Below are positions 32,966 through 45,868 of a stretch of 64,000 nt of DNA, piece by piece (positions within the stretch are counted from its first letter, which is position 1; every line of letters starts with the position of its first letter). Under the pieces are notes generated by a model. It was given only the letters and a program-made list of their open reading frames with translations, ran no database searches and was not told where the DNA came from. The stretch is from positions 11,789,884 to 11,853,883 of the forward strand of contig CM034607.1 in assembly GCA_020091685.1 (NCBI GenBank). The letters are read 5' to 3'. This DNA is from Lutjanus erythropterus (taxonomy: Eukaryota > Chordata > Actinopteri > Lutjaniformes > Lutjanidae). Both the position numbers and the translations under genes were made by a program.

Positions 32966-33696
32966 TTAAAGGAATAGTTCAGAATTTTTGTGGGGTTGTA
33001 TGAGGTACTTATCAATATTCAGTGTAATACCTACAGTGGATAGCGCTTGGCACACCCCCCAGTTTGGGGAAGCAGTATGAGTCCTGGTGTAGGAACCTAA
33101 GCTAAAGGTCAATAGGAAACTCTAGCCACTTAGTTAGCCACTTAAAAGAGGTCCACCTAAAGAAAAAAAAATTAAGATCAGTTCAAGTGTATGCTTATTT
33201 AGAATATTTTCACAGCTTTACTTTGCCATCAGACAGCCTTCTCTGATGGGAAACTGCCATTATCTAAGCTAAATATTACTCTCGTCAAACCAACCAGACT
33301 CAGTTGGCAAAAATTTTACCTTGCAGAACACAGGAGTGACTGGTCTACTGCTGCCTCGATTTAATGTTTGTGTTATTGTGTGACCTTGCTGTTTAAAAAG
33401 ATTTGCTCAGATTCACTGAAGTCACTCAATAACACAAACAAACTAACCAATCAGGGGGGAGGTAGATCAGACACTCCTGTGTTCTGCGAGGGAAAATGAC
33501 TGATTTTGCAAAAGGAGTCAGGCTGAGCAAGAGAGAGCGAGGCTTATATAACTTTGGTTTCATGTTGAAAAAGGCTGTCTGAAGGCAAGGTAAAGCTATG
33601 AAAGTATTCTAATTATAAACTCATATGGATTTTTAAACTGTCAATAAGTACCTCATACAACCCTCCTTCAAATAATCTCTGAAACTATCCCTTTAA
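32966..33696. mobile_element. Palindromic (foldback) TTAA-flanked element, copy 2
   Basis: It starts TTAAAGGAATAGTTCAGA and ends TGAAACTATCCCTTTAA, with TTAA at both outer edges (32966-32969 and 33693-33696), as for piggyBac-type insertion. Internal arms are complementary about a centre near 33390 (ACAGCCTTCTCTGATGGGAAACTG against its inverse). It is the same family as 21367-22194 and sits about 290 bases upstream of the beta connexin ATG, so it may lie within its 5' intron or promoter. Confidence 0.75.
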
Positions 33697-34975
33697 GTTG
33701 GGGGACTCAAGAGAGACATTTTTAAAAAGTAAACTGTCAAAATAGATGTTTTAGCTGAGATATCTTGACTTTTAGACCCCAAAATCCCAAATCCTACATT
33801 TCCCATAATGCAACCAGATAGTATTTTTGTTACACCTTTCCTGCCTGGTAAATAACCACATCTGAACAGTGACAGTTTATAATGCACACTTTCTGTCATA
33901 AATGTGTAGTTTCCAAATCCAAGCCAACACAATCCAGATGACATCACTCTGACATCATCAGGATTTTCTCGCTGTCTGCAAAGTTTGTCCAGAGCCCATG
34001 GAGATACATACCATTGTTTTCATAGATTGAATAGTACTGAGGCACATGAACTAAACTTGATGTGTAGAATTGGTGGAGTGTACCTTTAATGATTTTCTTA
34101 TAACAAAAAGGTTCCCAGTTACTTCTAGGTGATTTCAAATTAGATTCGCTTTATTGTATTTCTATTAGTAATATTATATAGGATATTATGTAATGCTACA
34201 TAAAGCTAATATAGATGCAATTCCCCAACCTTAAGAAGCTTAATAAACAAACACAAACAAAGAGCTCTTTTGATGTGATTAGACACAAAACAACCAGACA
34301 TCATTTTCACAAACATCATCCCACTGATAGCTGATCCGTATTTACATAGAGCTACCTTTTCAGCACTGACTCATTAAACATCAATGAATGAGTCATCATC
34401 GGAGATTCCCTTTGCTGAGAAGACAAACCAGTAGTCTCAACTCTATTAATCAGCTATTTGAACAGCGCGGCAGCCACAGTCATCTCTGTAATCCCAAACG
34501 CCTTTTGCAGTCTTGGTTCTTCAAAGAATTGTTAAGGAAAAGCATTTCATTTGAGATTGTACCATGGGAACCGCCACGATCTGGATTTAATGGTCTGATC
34601 GTGTGCAGACTTTAAAGATGGAGCTGTCATGAATCACCTGCGTAGTCAGTTGGGTCTGTGTTTCTTTGTGTGTGGGTGTACTTTCAGATTTCTTCGGCTG
34701 CGTGTGTATTCTCTTCCCATTTCCCCCCTCTCTCTGGAGTTTGGTGGTGAGTAAATGAAGGGGTTCTTGGGTTCAGGTGTATGCATGCATGTGCACTACA
34801 TAAATGTGGGCTTAAAGTCCAGATGAAATGTGCATTTCAAGACTATCTCGCTTCCATATGGGGATCTCCGAGTGAAACAAGATAGTGGGTGTGTAATAAC
34901 CTATAATGAATCTTAGCTCTGTGCTGTTAAAGATTGATTGATCGGTGGGTGTTATGATACTATTGTTTGAAACTG
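33697..34975. other. Intergenic; partial fish repeat at 33740-34110
   Basis: The string AATCCTACATTTCCCATAAT at about 33790-33810 recurs with its surroundings at about 59995-60016, marking a shared dispersed repeat. It ends near TGGAGTGTACCTTTAA (34074-34089). The rest shows no gene. Confidence 0.5.
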
Positions 34976-36333
34976 ACCCTTCCTAAGTCCCGCATCTTTT
35001 TGCTCTGTTTCAGTAACAGTTGACCAAACCTGGTCACTCACACAACTTTCTCCTTCTCCTATGACTTATAAGGTCATGTAAACTAGCTAGCTAATGATTG
35101 ATGTTGATTAGCAAGCTAGGTTTTTGCTAACATTAGCTAATTTAAATGCACTGTGTGTAAATTCTGCCGCTAGGAGTCTATTTCACATTAAAACAGTGAC
35201 AAAAGACGTAGTTTGATGATGTTGTGAAGTGGCGTGGGATCATGGGAATAGTAATCTTCACTTTTAAGCGACCACCATAGCTGATGAAAATCTATCTGAC
35301 ATGAAATCATGTCATGGATGAGGTAATAAAGGTTTATTCAGGTTGTGTTCGTTCATTTTCACCTTACTCTCTGTTTTCCCTGAAGTTAAAGCAGCTAGCT
35401 ACTTGTTAACAACATTTACCAGGAAATGCACATTGGAGACATTTGGGATAATATAAGCAGGCTACACAACTCAACAAAATATATAATGTATGTTTAGCAT
35501 TTGAAGACATTTTGATGTGAAAATGTTACATATTATAGATTTAAGATGTGAATATATGCCAGTTTTATAGGTCCCCCAGAAATGTCTTTCAACCAACTTC
35601 AAAATCTCTTCAAAAGTTTCTTTTCAACATAGACAAGCCTATCACATAGAGTGATGCAGAAATGACTCTGGTAATGAGTTAGCATATTAGCACTTCCCTC
35701 ATTGCCTCATATCAAGTCAGTGGATTTGTTTGGTTATATGGGTTTTTCGTTCTTTGTCTGAAATAAAGTCTGTGGTTAACACAGGCTAGATAAAATATTT
35801 TCATGTTTTGTTCTGTGACATAAACTATGTCTGTAAGTACCCCATGTTCCTTTAACGTTCCTATAAAAGGCGCTAACACGTGGCTAAATAAGACTACAGT
35901 GATTGTTGTAGATATTCAATGACATCACTTAGTGGGACCACTCTTTCATCGCAACCATGGTGTAGTTTGTTCATAGCTTAATGTTAGCTTTTAACTTCTG
36001 CCGATTGCATTTTACGCTTCAAAAATCATAAAAGTAGTGTTTATTTGTGAAGATGATCTTGCTGGACAAAACATGTAAGTATCATAAACATTTGTTTGAT
36101 ATGGAGCTTATTTTCTGCACTAATCCAAAATTCCAATGGAAAAATCCTACTGACTTTTTGTGGAGGGAACTGAGTGATGCTAACTCTGGGTAGATCTATA
36201 AAAACATAAACTCTGTAATACTCTATAGGGTCACATATTGAGTTATGGCTAATGTGACCAAAAGACTAGCTAACTAGCTACTTTATGTTAGAAAACAGAT
36301 ATTGGAGTACAGGGGGTGGGACTTAGGAAGGGT
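34976..36333. mobile_element. Element with ACCCTTCCTAAGTCCC inverted ends (family of 1790-2698)
   Basis: The left end ACCCTTCCTAAGTCCC at 34976 and right end GGGACTTAGGAAGGGT at 36318-36333 are perfect inverses. The inner part carries TTTTTGCTCTG, CAGTAACAGTTGACCAA and GCTAGCTA words like the 1790 element. Bases 35140-35560 look like a second repeat nested inside, sharing ACACAACTCAACAAAATATATAA with 13500-13525. Confidence 0.6.
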
Positions 36334-37774
36334 GAATTGGTTTGTTTTAAAGGTAGAAAAGATTTAGATTTTGATGTAAGAATTCAAAGAAATGGATTTT
36401 TAAATAGTTTTTTTTTTAGGTCAGTATAACTGGGGGTATAATCTAAAAGGGGTTTGAGGGCATTTTCCATTTCATCTCTACTTTAAAAGAGTTTTATTTC
36501 CATTAAAATATGAAAGGAAGTGACAGATTTAGTTTGGCTTCAAAGCTGTGGAGCAACAGGTGTGACTGTTGAGTGAGGGGCGCGAACACCATTGAACATA
36601 CACTGAAATGTATGTTTGATTTTGTTACGTAAGAGGAAACACAAAGAGGGTTACGATTTCTAAAGGATTTCTTCTCAACAACAGAAAAATTGCTCCTCTT
36701 ATACATTTACATCTCATTCTAGTGAACGCTCACAGCGTGACAGGGAACAAGTTGGATAACAGCCTGGCTGTTCACTGTTCCATTTCAATTCTGTCTTGTC
36801 TAATCCAGAGCATTTAAATGCAGAGACACTTTCCTTCAGCGTTTCGGCATCACTGTAGACATATTGAGCTGTCAAATCAGTTGCTATTTTCTCTCTCATC
36901 CAGCATTCCTGACTATTAAATTACACAGCATAAAAAGACTTGACTCAATGAATGCCTTCAGAATCACAACATAGGCTAGTGAAAGGCAGACAGGTTCAAT
37001 CACAGCTGATTTTACCTACATTTTACCTCTTCTGAGCGGATAATACCACCAGAGGTATTAATCTTAAAATATGTCTCAGTCTGTGCCTCTGGGACTATGA
37101 TGTTCCTCAGTTTTATTTAGAGAACAGGCTGTAAGATGAATCGCTGTTTTGAATTTTCAGACATTTTTTTTTTAAAAGTGCGACAGAAGCCTGACAAATT
37201 CACAAGTCACATGTTTAGGCACAAACACACTTAGACAAATGCTTATATATTTATAATATGATTCATTCTTTTTGCACAAATATAGAGAGCATTTATTAAG
37301 ATGATCTCGCTTCCTCAATTTGATAAAAAATGCACACACATACACAAACTTTGAGGTGACATTCAGCGCAGATAGGGAAAAAAACACAACCCTCAGAGAC
37401 AACAGTATATCTTGTCTCAGGGAAATGGCGAAGCTGGGCCACAATTTGTTTTCCTATTTGCTCTAGATTGCAATGTTGCCTTCCCTGCCGACAGCAGCCG
37501 GCCTCGTCTATCTCTTTGCCGCGTGTTTGTCTTTCTCTTTGTTGTGACAGACGAGACGTATCATGCTTTCTCAACTGAGAAACCTCAGGTCATTTGATGC
37601 ATTTGATTCCAATGTTTCTACTCAGTGCCGTGCAAGTACAGCACAGGCTCCTTTACAGACTGGGTGCATGAGGGAAATCAGCCACCACTATATAAATTAA
37701 TAAAGGAATTTAGCGTAATCAGTGAATTTTTTCTCATTAATTTAATGTAAATGCAAATGTAAAAGGAAACCAAA
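36334..37774. other. Intergenic; possible conserved non-coding stretch at 36700-37110
   Basis: No gene was recognised. Bases 36700-37110 have a balanced composition and lack visible repeats, which is compatible with conserved non-coding DNA but not shown. Confidence 0.35.
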
Positions 37775-38135
37775 TTTGGGGCAGCATGGTGGTGCAGTGG
37801 TTAGCACTGCCGCCTCACCGCAAGAAGGTCCTGAGTTCGATCCCCCGGCTCGCTAGGGCAGGGCCTTTCTGTGCCGTGTCCGTGTCTGTGTGGGTTCTCT
37901 CCGGGTTCTCCGGCTTGCTCCCACAGTCCAAAGACATACATGCTAGGTTAATTGGTGACTCTAAATTGGCCGTAGGTGTGTGACTGTGAGTGGTTGTTTG
38001 TCTCTATGTGTCAGCCCTGTGATGAACTGGCGACTTGTCCCGCCTCTCGCCCAATGTCAGCTGGGATAGGCTCCAGCAGCCTGTGACCCTTCTGGAATAG
38101 GCGGTTACAGAAAATTAAATGAATAAATAAATGAA
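37775..38135 (+). mobile_element. tRNA-derived SINE
   Basis: A tRNA-like head has an A-box-like GTGGTTAGCAC (37797-37807) and a B box GTTCGATCC (37835-37843). It is followed by the body GGGTTCTCTCCGGGTTCTCC, AGTCCAAAGACATACATG and ATGAACTGGCGACTTGTCCC, and an AAATGAATAAATAAATGAAA tail. It is a widespread teleost SINE type. A second copy lies inverted at 41755-42118. Confidence 0.85.
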
Positions 38136-38177
38136 ATCAAATTTGTTTGTAATGTCTTAATACCCATAGCACACTGT

Positions 38178-38325
38178 ACACGTTTTCTCAAATACAATTA
38201 GTATCAAGTCTATTGGATGGGAAAAGTTTCATTTGTTTTAATAAATATAGAATATAAAATTACCTCAACTTGTCTTGTCATATTCAGTCAACTTAAAATT
38301 GTAAGGCAGTCTGTTAAAACAAATG
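38178..38325. mobile_element. Fragment of the CACTGTAAAA foldback family
   Basis: TTACCTCAACTTGTCTTGTC, ATTCAGTCAACTTAAAATTGTAAGGCAG and flanking words match one arm of the 39661-40367 element and the right part of the 54557 copy. Confidence 0.5.
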
Positions 38326-39660
38326 TTTTCTTCTTACAGCATTTTAGGAAAGGATGTACAAACTTTCCCACTTACTTAAGTCAGAAAATGGCCCTTTACA
38401 CTTGTGTAAATCCTCTCAATCCACAGTGCAGATCTTCATTATGTCTACAGATTTATCCCACTCCTTGTGCACACAGCCACCTCATCTGAAGCAGTGATAG
38501 AGCCTTGACTGCGACTTGCTCTACAGGTTCAGCTAGTTGCAAATACTTTTCTATCCATCAAGACTACATAGTCTGTATGAGTCAATGCTCCTGGCTAACA
38601 AGGTGGGGTTGAACCTTTCTTTATGTGGCTTTTTTTCTTCTTCTTCCCGAGCTCTGCTTTTCATTCTTCTTCTGTCATTTGTACATATTTTCACCTTTTT
38701 TTTTTTTTTTTTTAAAAAAGAGACTTTATTCCATTTTTCAAGGGAACGACGTATCAGCCGGAGGAGCAAAGCACAAGCAATCCATGTATAGTTTCTTTCA
38801 CACTGCTTCCAGTTATCTGTCTTTACAAATCTCATTCTTTTATACACACCAGGGCTGAGCTCTCTCTGAGATCTTGTATGTCAAGATCTTCCCTCGTTGT
38901 ATAATAGGACAGAACCAGAATGAACAATATTCTTGACCTTTTAGTGCCCCCTTTCCCTCTTTTCCAGTATTCATATGAAATTAAACTGAAATTCATCTAC
39001 ATTACATCTGTTTTCTTGATCTAACACTTATTTTAAACACAGACAAAACTCCTTACCTTAGGCACAGAGTGTAAAAGAGGCTGCCAAGTGCGTCCCAGCT
39101 GGCCTTGTGTCGATGCTAGCTGACTTGTCCTCACCTGGATATTTTGAGGGGGTTGGCTTTGAGGTGTGGACCTACTGGAAGCGCTCAGGAATGGGAGGAT
39201 GGGTGGAGCGTCACACAGTCAAAGACGCTTACATACTCTTACACACTGGCAGTTCCAATCTGGACCTGTTTTGCATGAGCAGCCCTGCCTCGGGCTGTTT
39301 TCAGGGAAGACAGAGAAGTGACAGAAAGAGGAAAGAGAAACAGTGTGACAGACAGTTGGACGTGGGAACGGAAAATGATGTGATAATAAAGGGTAAGCAA
39401 CAGGCAGGTGGTGACCAGACAGGTGACAGATCTGCATAGTATTGTATATGATATGAAACTGATGCAAATCAGCGCATTAGGATGCAAAATATCATCTGTG
39501 AGCCAGTGAGAGCACTTCAGTCTGCGCTGGTTTCAGGCATTTAACCTTTAGATCCCGCTTAGTGTCTTCTTCATCAACATGAATTGACTGCCTTGCTACT
39601 GTGCACTGTGATGATTATGCATACACAAGAATAATAAAAGGCGCTCCTTCTTCGGCTATA

Positions 39661-40367
39661 CACTGTAAAAAATAAAGAATTTGTTTTAACTCAAAACGGA
39701 TGATGTATGGGGTGACTAAATTTGAAAAGACAAGTTGAGGTAATTTTGTAACATTTCAAAACCAATAAACTTTCTGGTCAAATAAACTTGATATCAGTCC
39801 AGTTGAGGAAACATGTTCAATACACTTAAGATATTCAGTTGAACCAACATCTGTTCAGTCACATGGATGAAAAACGAAATTGATTTCCTTTTACATTTTC
39901 TCAGTTTGATGAGTCAGTTCTTCATTTCAGATAAATGTATTCAATTTTAGGGGGTAGCGACTGAATTTAACTCTAGCCTTCATCACTATTTGCGGTGTTT
40001 TCATTATCAAGAAAAAAACAACCACGACTTATCTTTAATTTTGAAATCAAAACATGTTTGTTGATTCCGCTAGATTCCTGTAGGGTTTTTTTTGTACTGT
40101 GTGTCCTTGTACCAATGCTGGAACAAAGTGCCTCCAGCATCTACAGCATGTGAAATGAAGATGTGATTCTTCAAATTGCTTGTCAGCGTGACTAAAGAGT
40201 TGTTGGTTCAACTTAATATCTTAAGGGTATTTAACATGTTTTCACAAGAACAACTGAATAATATCAAGTTTATTTGACCTGAAAATTTTATTTGCTCTGA
40301 ATCATTACAAAAGTAGCTCAGCTTGTCTTTTCAAATTCAGTCAACATAGTAGGTTTTTTTTTCAGTG
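39661..40367. mobile_element. Foldback MITE CACTGTAAAAAATAAAG..., 707 bp, TA target duplication
   Basis: The ends are CACTGTAAAAAA and TTTTTTTTCAGTG, with TA on each side. Long inner arms are inverted (GACAAGTTGAGGTAATTTTG against its inverse near 40300-40340, and GTTGAACCAACATCTG against GTTGTTGGTTCAAC). The TA duplication suggests mobilisation by a Tc1/mariner transposase (inference). Related copies lie at 18432, 38178, 44059 and 54557. Confidence 0.75.
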
Positions 40368-41394
40368 TATGAAAGGTTCTCTCATTTTGTTTGGAATAAA
40401 AAGTGAAAGAACTCAAGGGAAATTACAGTAATTGAAAGTTTTGAAAGAAAACTTGTAATGAGCCCACACATATTAAACCAGACCAAAACCAAAATCCCCA
40501 ACGGGAACATATTCAAATTCCAGCATCAGTCCTGTGTCACAAAATGCAATCATAACTAACAATCATGCGGCAATTAATCCTCATAGGAAATTGTTTAATA
40601 GATGTTCTTTCATGGCAAACTATCCCATACATTCCACAGGAGGGATGGGGTGTTTTTTTTATTGTTTGTTTGTCTGACTTTCTTTTCTTCTTTAGTTTCC
40701 AGGTGAACACAAGTGACACACCCACTTGTTGGCTGTGCCTGCCATGAATCCAACAAATACAGTAAATGAAAGCAAACAGGCTAACAGAGGTATACAGGTG
40801 CACTTTCAAACAATATGAATATGTTTGAGATGAAAATTAAGATGGAATAATGTCAGAATTGTTAGGTTTTAATAATGTCGAGTGAGAGAGAGAAAGAAAC
40901 CTGATCTCCAGGTAATTATTAAGTTCAGTTAGGGTGTGTCAGAGTAACGTCAGACAACCTTGCAACTTGCTCATAAGCCACTAAGCAGGTTTCTCATCTG
41001 GATCCTGTTTTCACATTACACCAGTTTAAAAAAAATAAAATGTCAGACTGTACCTGCTCAAAAATAGCACTGCACAGGGCTGAATTCTTATCTTGCATTG
41101 AGAGGAAGAAAGATCAGACAGACAGACAGAAAGATGAATTTCTCTCTACAAAGGATATGTTATGCCCTGCATTGGCCTCTAGAGAATGCTGATGCTCCAT
41201 CGTTTTATGCAGGTTTTTTTTTTCCCCGTCAGACAAAGGGAGGAAGGAGACAGAAGAAATGTTAAATAGACAGAGAAACTGAGGATCCCATCTCTCCTAT
41301 TAAAACTAAGCAGCCGCATCATCTGTGATAAAGGAAGAGGCAGCTTCCAAGTAAAGCTACAGAACTGGTTGTCAGAAGTGATATTACCAGGGTT

Positions 41395-41520
41395 AGGAGG
41401 GTTACTTCAAAAATGTTTTCCAATGCAATTTACCTGTTAAAAGAATGTAGTAACCTAACCTAATCACAGTATTAAAGTAATGTAACCTGATTACTTTTTG
41501 ATTACCAAATATGGTTAAAT
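41395..41520. repeat. Repeat fragment with GTAATGTAACCTGATTACTTTTT
   Basis: Alternating GTAACCTAACC and GATTACTTTTTGATTACC words, typical of a short dispersed fish repeat. Boundaries are unclear. Confidence 0.4.
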
Positions 41521-41754
41521 GGTTTAGCCTAATATAAGATCTTATATATCCTTCCTTTGTCTTGGGTGAATAAATGTTAAAATAAATAACAGTAAGTAGT
41601 TGGTACTGGTCTGTGTGGGCAATATTAGCAGTTGTTTTGTGTAGCCAAGGTTAGCGGATGGTGTTTCTTGTACAAGTTCAGGGATGATGACAGCGTTTTC
41701 ACAGCCGGGGGCAGATTTGTCACTGTACTGTGATGTGATGTTGTTCCTCTTTTT

Positions 41755-42118
41755 TTGATTCGTTCATTCATTCATTTTCTGTAACCGCATATTCTGGCTG
41801 GAGCCTGTAGCCAGCTGACATTGGGCAAGAGGCGGGATTCACCCTGCACAAGTCGCCAGTTCATCGCAGAGCTGACACACAGACAACCACTCATGCTCAC
41901 ATTCACACCTACGGGCAATTTAGTGTCACCAATTAACCTAGCATGCATGTCTTTGGACAGTGGGAGGAAGCCGAAGAACCCAGAGAGAACCCACGCAGAC
42001 ACGGGGAGAACATGCAAACTTTGCACAGAAAGGCCCTGCCCCAGCCAGCCGGAGGATCAAACTCAGGACCTTATTGCGGTGAGGCGGCAGTGCTAACCAC
42101 TGCACCACCGTGCCGCCC
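41755..42118 (-). mobile_element. tRNA-derived SINE, inverted copy
   Basis: On the minus strand it starts GGGGGCGGCACGGTGGTGCA with GTGGTTAGCACTGCCGCCTC, continues through TCCGGCTGG, and ends in TTACAGAAAATGAATGAATG. The middle matches the 37775 copy closely (CCTAGCATGCATGTCTTTGG on the plus strand). Its B box is degraded to GTTTGATCC. Confidence 0.85.
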
Positions 42119-44058
42119 CCTTTTTTTGATTTAAAGACAAAATACTGTTGAAATTTCTACCCACTAAAGGTATTTTTTTCACAAGGAGCCATGATTTTAA
42201 AATTGTAATCCTCCTAATCATCCCCACTTTATTTATTTATTTATTTTTTTTTTTTTACAAAATGTGTCTTCTGTAATCTGGTCACCCCCTTTTTTGTAAC
42301 TGTAAAGGAATACAGTTCCCTATTTTTTATATCCTATTTATGAAATCCTGTTAAATCCGTTACTCCTCAAGCATGGATATTACTGTCTACAAACAAGCTA
42401 TTCCGGATGATTTATTTGTACTTACCAACAGATTTCACATTTAAAACATCAGCAACCTTTTGGTGAAACTAAAGAAATGGTACATGAGCTATAGCTCATA
42501 GATCATATAGAGCTTTCTTCACTTAGCCACCCACTTAAGCATGCTGAGTATACAGTACATGTTCAGCCAACCAGTGTGAGCCCATTTAACTCACGAGAGA
42601 CACACGAGCAGTGCAACCTCTCCTTGCTCTTCTCGTTATGCAGGGGAAGCTAGAAGACATCTGGCTGATTCATTCTTGACCCGACTGAACTCTAAGTAAC
42701 AAAATACCCGGCACACTGTCAACACTTTATGTTCACCGAGTGGTTAGGTTCTGGTCAAGCTACCTTCTCATTACTTTTTCTCCAATGCACCTGTCTGAGC
42801 GCAGATGTGCAAAAGATCACTTTTTCCAAACAGATTCTAAAAAATAAAAAAAAGTTTTGGAGTCAAAGTGCAGATTCGCCAATTTAAGAGATGCCTGCCT
42901 TGTAGGTTCACAAGTGTTCTTAGGGCTTGAAGAATGAAAAGCAACCGAGGAAAGGAAGGAGAGGAAAATACATCGCTAGATTTTTCTTCTTAAACCCCAG
43001 CAGAAAACATTTTACGTGAGGGTGGCTGAAAAGCAAGCTTTCTCCAAACGCCTCATGAAAGTGCGGACGTTGTAGAAATGAGCAAATCACAATCAACACC
43101 TCTTTCCTGCACTGCACCCAGGGTAGTCTGTCTGGATGCATATAGGAGTCTAGCTGCCTCAGTCTCTTCCAGAAAGAGTAAATAGGCTCAGACTGAGTGG
43201 CTGAGCATGCACATGCATATTCTGGTAATGTTGAGGCTACTAAATGAGTGTCAACGCCCCATTAGAAATGTGTGTAATAAAACAGGAGGACAAGCTTATT
43301 ATCTGCTTGGGGAATCAAAGAAAATTAGAGCTTTATACTAGAAATGCTATTTATATAGAAATGCAAGACCCTCACCAAGAAAGCTACCAGTTTCTCTCTC
43401 GCATAACAAACTACAAAGATGGAGGAGCAGGCAAAAAGGATAAATGAAAAATATTGCCACCTCTTCATTCCCAGGTCTTTAAGTACTGACTTTTCTATAT
43501 CAGGCACACCTGGCTTTCAGGTAACTTCAGTGTAAATCCATCCACCTCAGCTGACGTAGTATAAAGAGAAAGTACACAGATGTAGGTGACGCGGTGGACG
43601 GATGGATCAAACAGGCCTTTCACTCAGGAGGTAAGACTTTTCATAACCATCATCAATAAATGGTAAATTGTTGTTATTTTTCTCTTAGCAAACAACTAAA
43701 GTTGAAGAATGTTTTAATTTAAATATGTGGATAGTTTGTGAACTATATATTGTATCATAGCTGATAAGAGATGATCAGAATTATATTCTCATTAATGAAC
43801 AGTTTACTGTTGCACACATTCACAGTCATGTTTTATTTTTTTCAAAATGTGAAGTACCACTGTGACATGTAACCAAGATAATTAACAAAAGATGGAATAA
43901 ACAAAACGAATATTCATTATTTTAATTGATATTAAATGACTTGTAAACTTTAAGCAATCATCATTTAGAGAGATGGGCCATATATTTGTAAGACGTTGTT
44001 GATGGTTAATTATTTGGATGGCTTTTATAAAGTTTTGACTGATAATTACAATACCTTA
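42119..44058. other. Intergenic, no gene recognised
   Basis: T-rich low complexity at about 42229-42256. The rest is single-copy-looking, with no exon or RNA gene recognised. Confidence 0.5.
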
Positions 44059-44497
44059 CACTGTAAAAAAAAAATCATACAGGAATTTAGTGAAATCAGT
44101 TCTTCTGACTTGAAATGATGAGTTGAGTGAATGTACTGAGTTCAACCAACTCATGAAATTAAGTTTCTAAAGAACCATGATCAGCATTATAGTATTTGCA
44201 GCATGATTTGTTTGAAGGGTCTCTCCTGAGACTCCTCTTCTTTTATACTTAACATATATGATGAAAATGATGCGATGTGTATCTCTAATACACACACAGA
44301 TAATCTACACATAATCTACACAGATAAATCATGGCTGCTTGTTTTCACAATAATGTAAACACCGCAAACATTTATTTTAAGTACAAGTGAATTAATATCA
44401 AGTTTATTTGACAAGAAAAGTTTATTTATTGAATCATTACAGCCAGGACACAGACTTTTTTTTTAAGTTAAAACAAAACAAGTGTATTTTTACAGTG
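44059..44497. mobile_element. Foldback MITE CACTGTAAAA family, 439 bp copy
   Basis: It starts CACTGTAAAAAAAAAATC after TA (44057-44058) and ends TATTTTTACAGTG before TA (44498-44499). Inner words TGAGTTCAACCAACTCATGA and ATATCAAGTTTATTTGAC are shared with the other copies. Confidence 0.7.
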
Positions 44498-45868
44498 TAC
44501 TTACTTCCATTTGTAACTTCTGTATATGAACTTACTTAACATACTTATTATTATAACATACTTAACATAAGGATGTTTTTTTCCTAAATCTACCCAAGCA
44601 ATTTTGTTTCCTAAACTGAAAGAAGTAGTAGTTCTGTTGTCTAAATCTACCCAAATTGTTTTATAAACCATAAACAAACATTATTTGTTAACAGTAAAAT
44701 AGCTATTAGCTAAAATTTAAAATTTGAGATTTGAGAATTAAATTTAAAATCAATTTACCAATACACACATAATGGTTATTATATAAATTCTATAATTTAT
44801 ATAATATTTTAACCCAAACCATGAAAATGCTACACTTGACTTTTCACTTGTCAGGTCTGAACTGTTTCACTTCAAATATCCAAACAATGCTAAATCTCTC
44901 CATGCTGATACAGTCTTCCTGTCTAGTCTTATGCCTTGTCTCTCCGATCATCCTCAACAAACCACCCTCCCACCACTGACCCCTCCACCCTCTCTTGTTT
45001 CTATCCTGCTCCCTCCACCACACCCTCCCTTTCCCAGAGACCTGTCCCATTACTGTCACAGTCATTGCTCCAGCTTGGGTCAGTCCCCAGTGTGTCAGAG
45101 CTGGTGACACCGAGCCAGCCCCCCCTCGCCGCATGTTGTGACAGCACCATGTCTCCACCGCCACTGTGGATGATGTCAGGATGCCCCCTCGAGGAGGTCA
45201 CCATCTTCTTTCTCTCTCTTTCTCTGTCCATTACACTGACTCCGCGGGACGCTGGTCTGTGGAAAGAAAGCTTTGTCAAAAAATGTCAGGGAATGTGAGG
45301 GATTTTGTGGAAAAACAACACTGTCTGTGAGCTGATTAAAGCTGAGAGCCAATGATTACAGCCAATCAAATAGCTGCTAATTATATCTAATGTGTTCCAT
45401 GTAAAATGCACCAAATGATGTTGCTTGACTCCATATGTACCTGGCTCACCACTGGGATAATGATCCATTCTGTTTTTCACTAAGATGAACATGTCATTTG
45501 TTCAACGGCATGACAACACTTGGTATAAACCCTCGTAATGTTTATTGACAGTGCTGCTCCCTGTTAGCTGGTGGGGAAGACAACTTTTTGCTCCGGTTCA
45601 CTTTTAGGATTACATGGAGTGGGAACTGTTAAAATGTGCTTGTAACACATAATGAAGTACAACATGACACAACAAGTATTTATTGTTAAACCAGAGTAAA
45701 TCATGATTTAACTTAAAATGATGTTGCACCAATCTTTTAAACTAGCTTAAAATTAAGAAAGATTAAATTTAAACCCCTTTTTAAGCCTCAATTTAGTTTT
45801 TACTTTAAATCAAGATTAAATACAGAAGAAAGTTAAAAGGCAGACTCAACCCAGTTGAGTGTTATAAT
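44498..45868. other. Intergenic; C-rich stretch at 44930-45290
   Basis: A locally CT/CCA-rich segment has open frames on both strands (up to 120 codons at 44936-45298). They show no recognisable domain or splice context, so no gene is called. Confidence 0.4.

Noticed and set aside
41821-42134. Coding frames at 41772-42134
   Set aside because: They lie entirely inside the inverted SINE.
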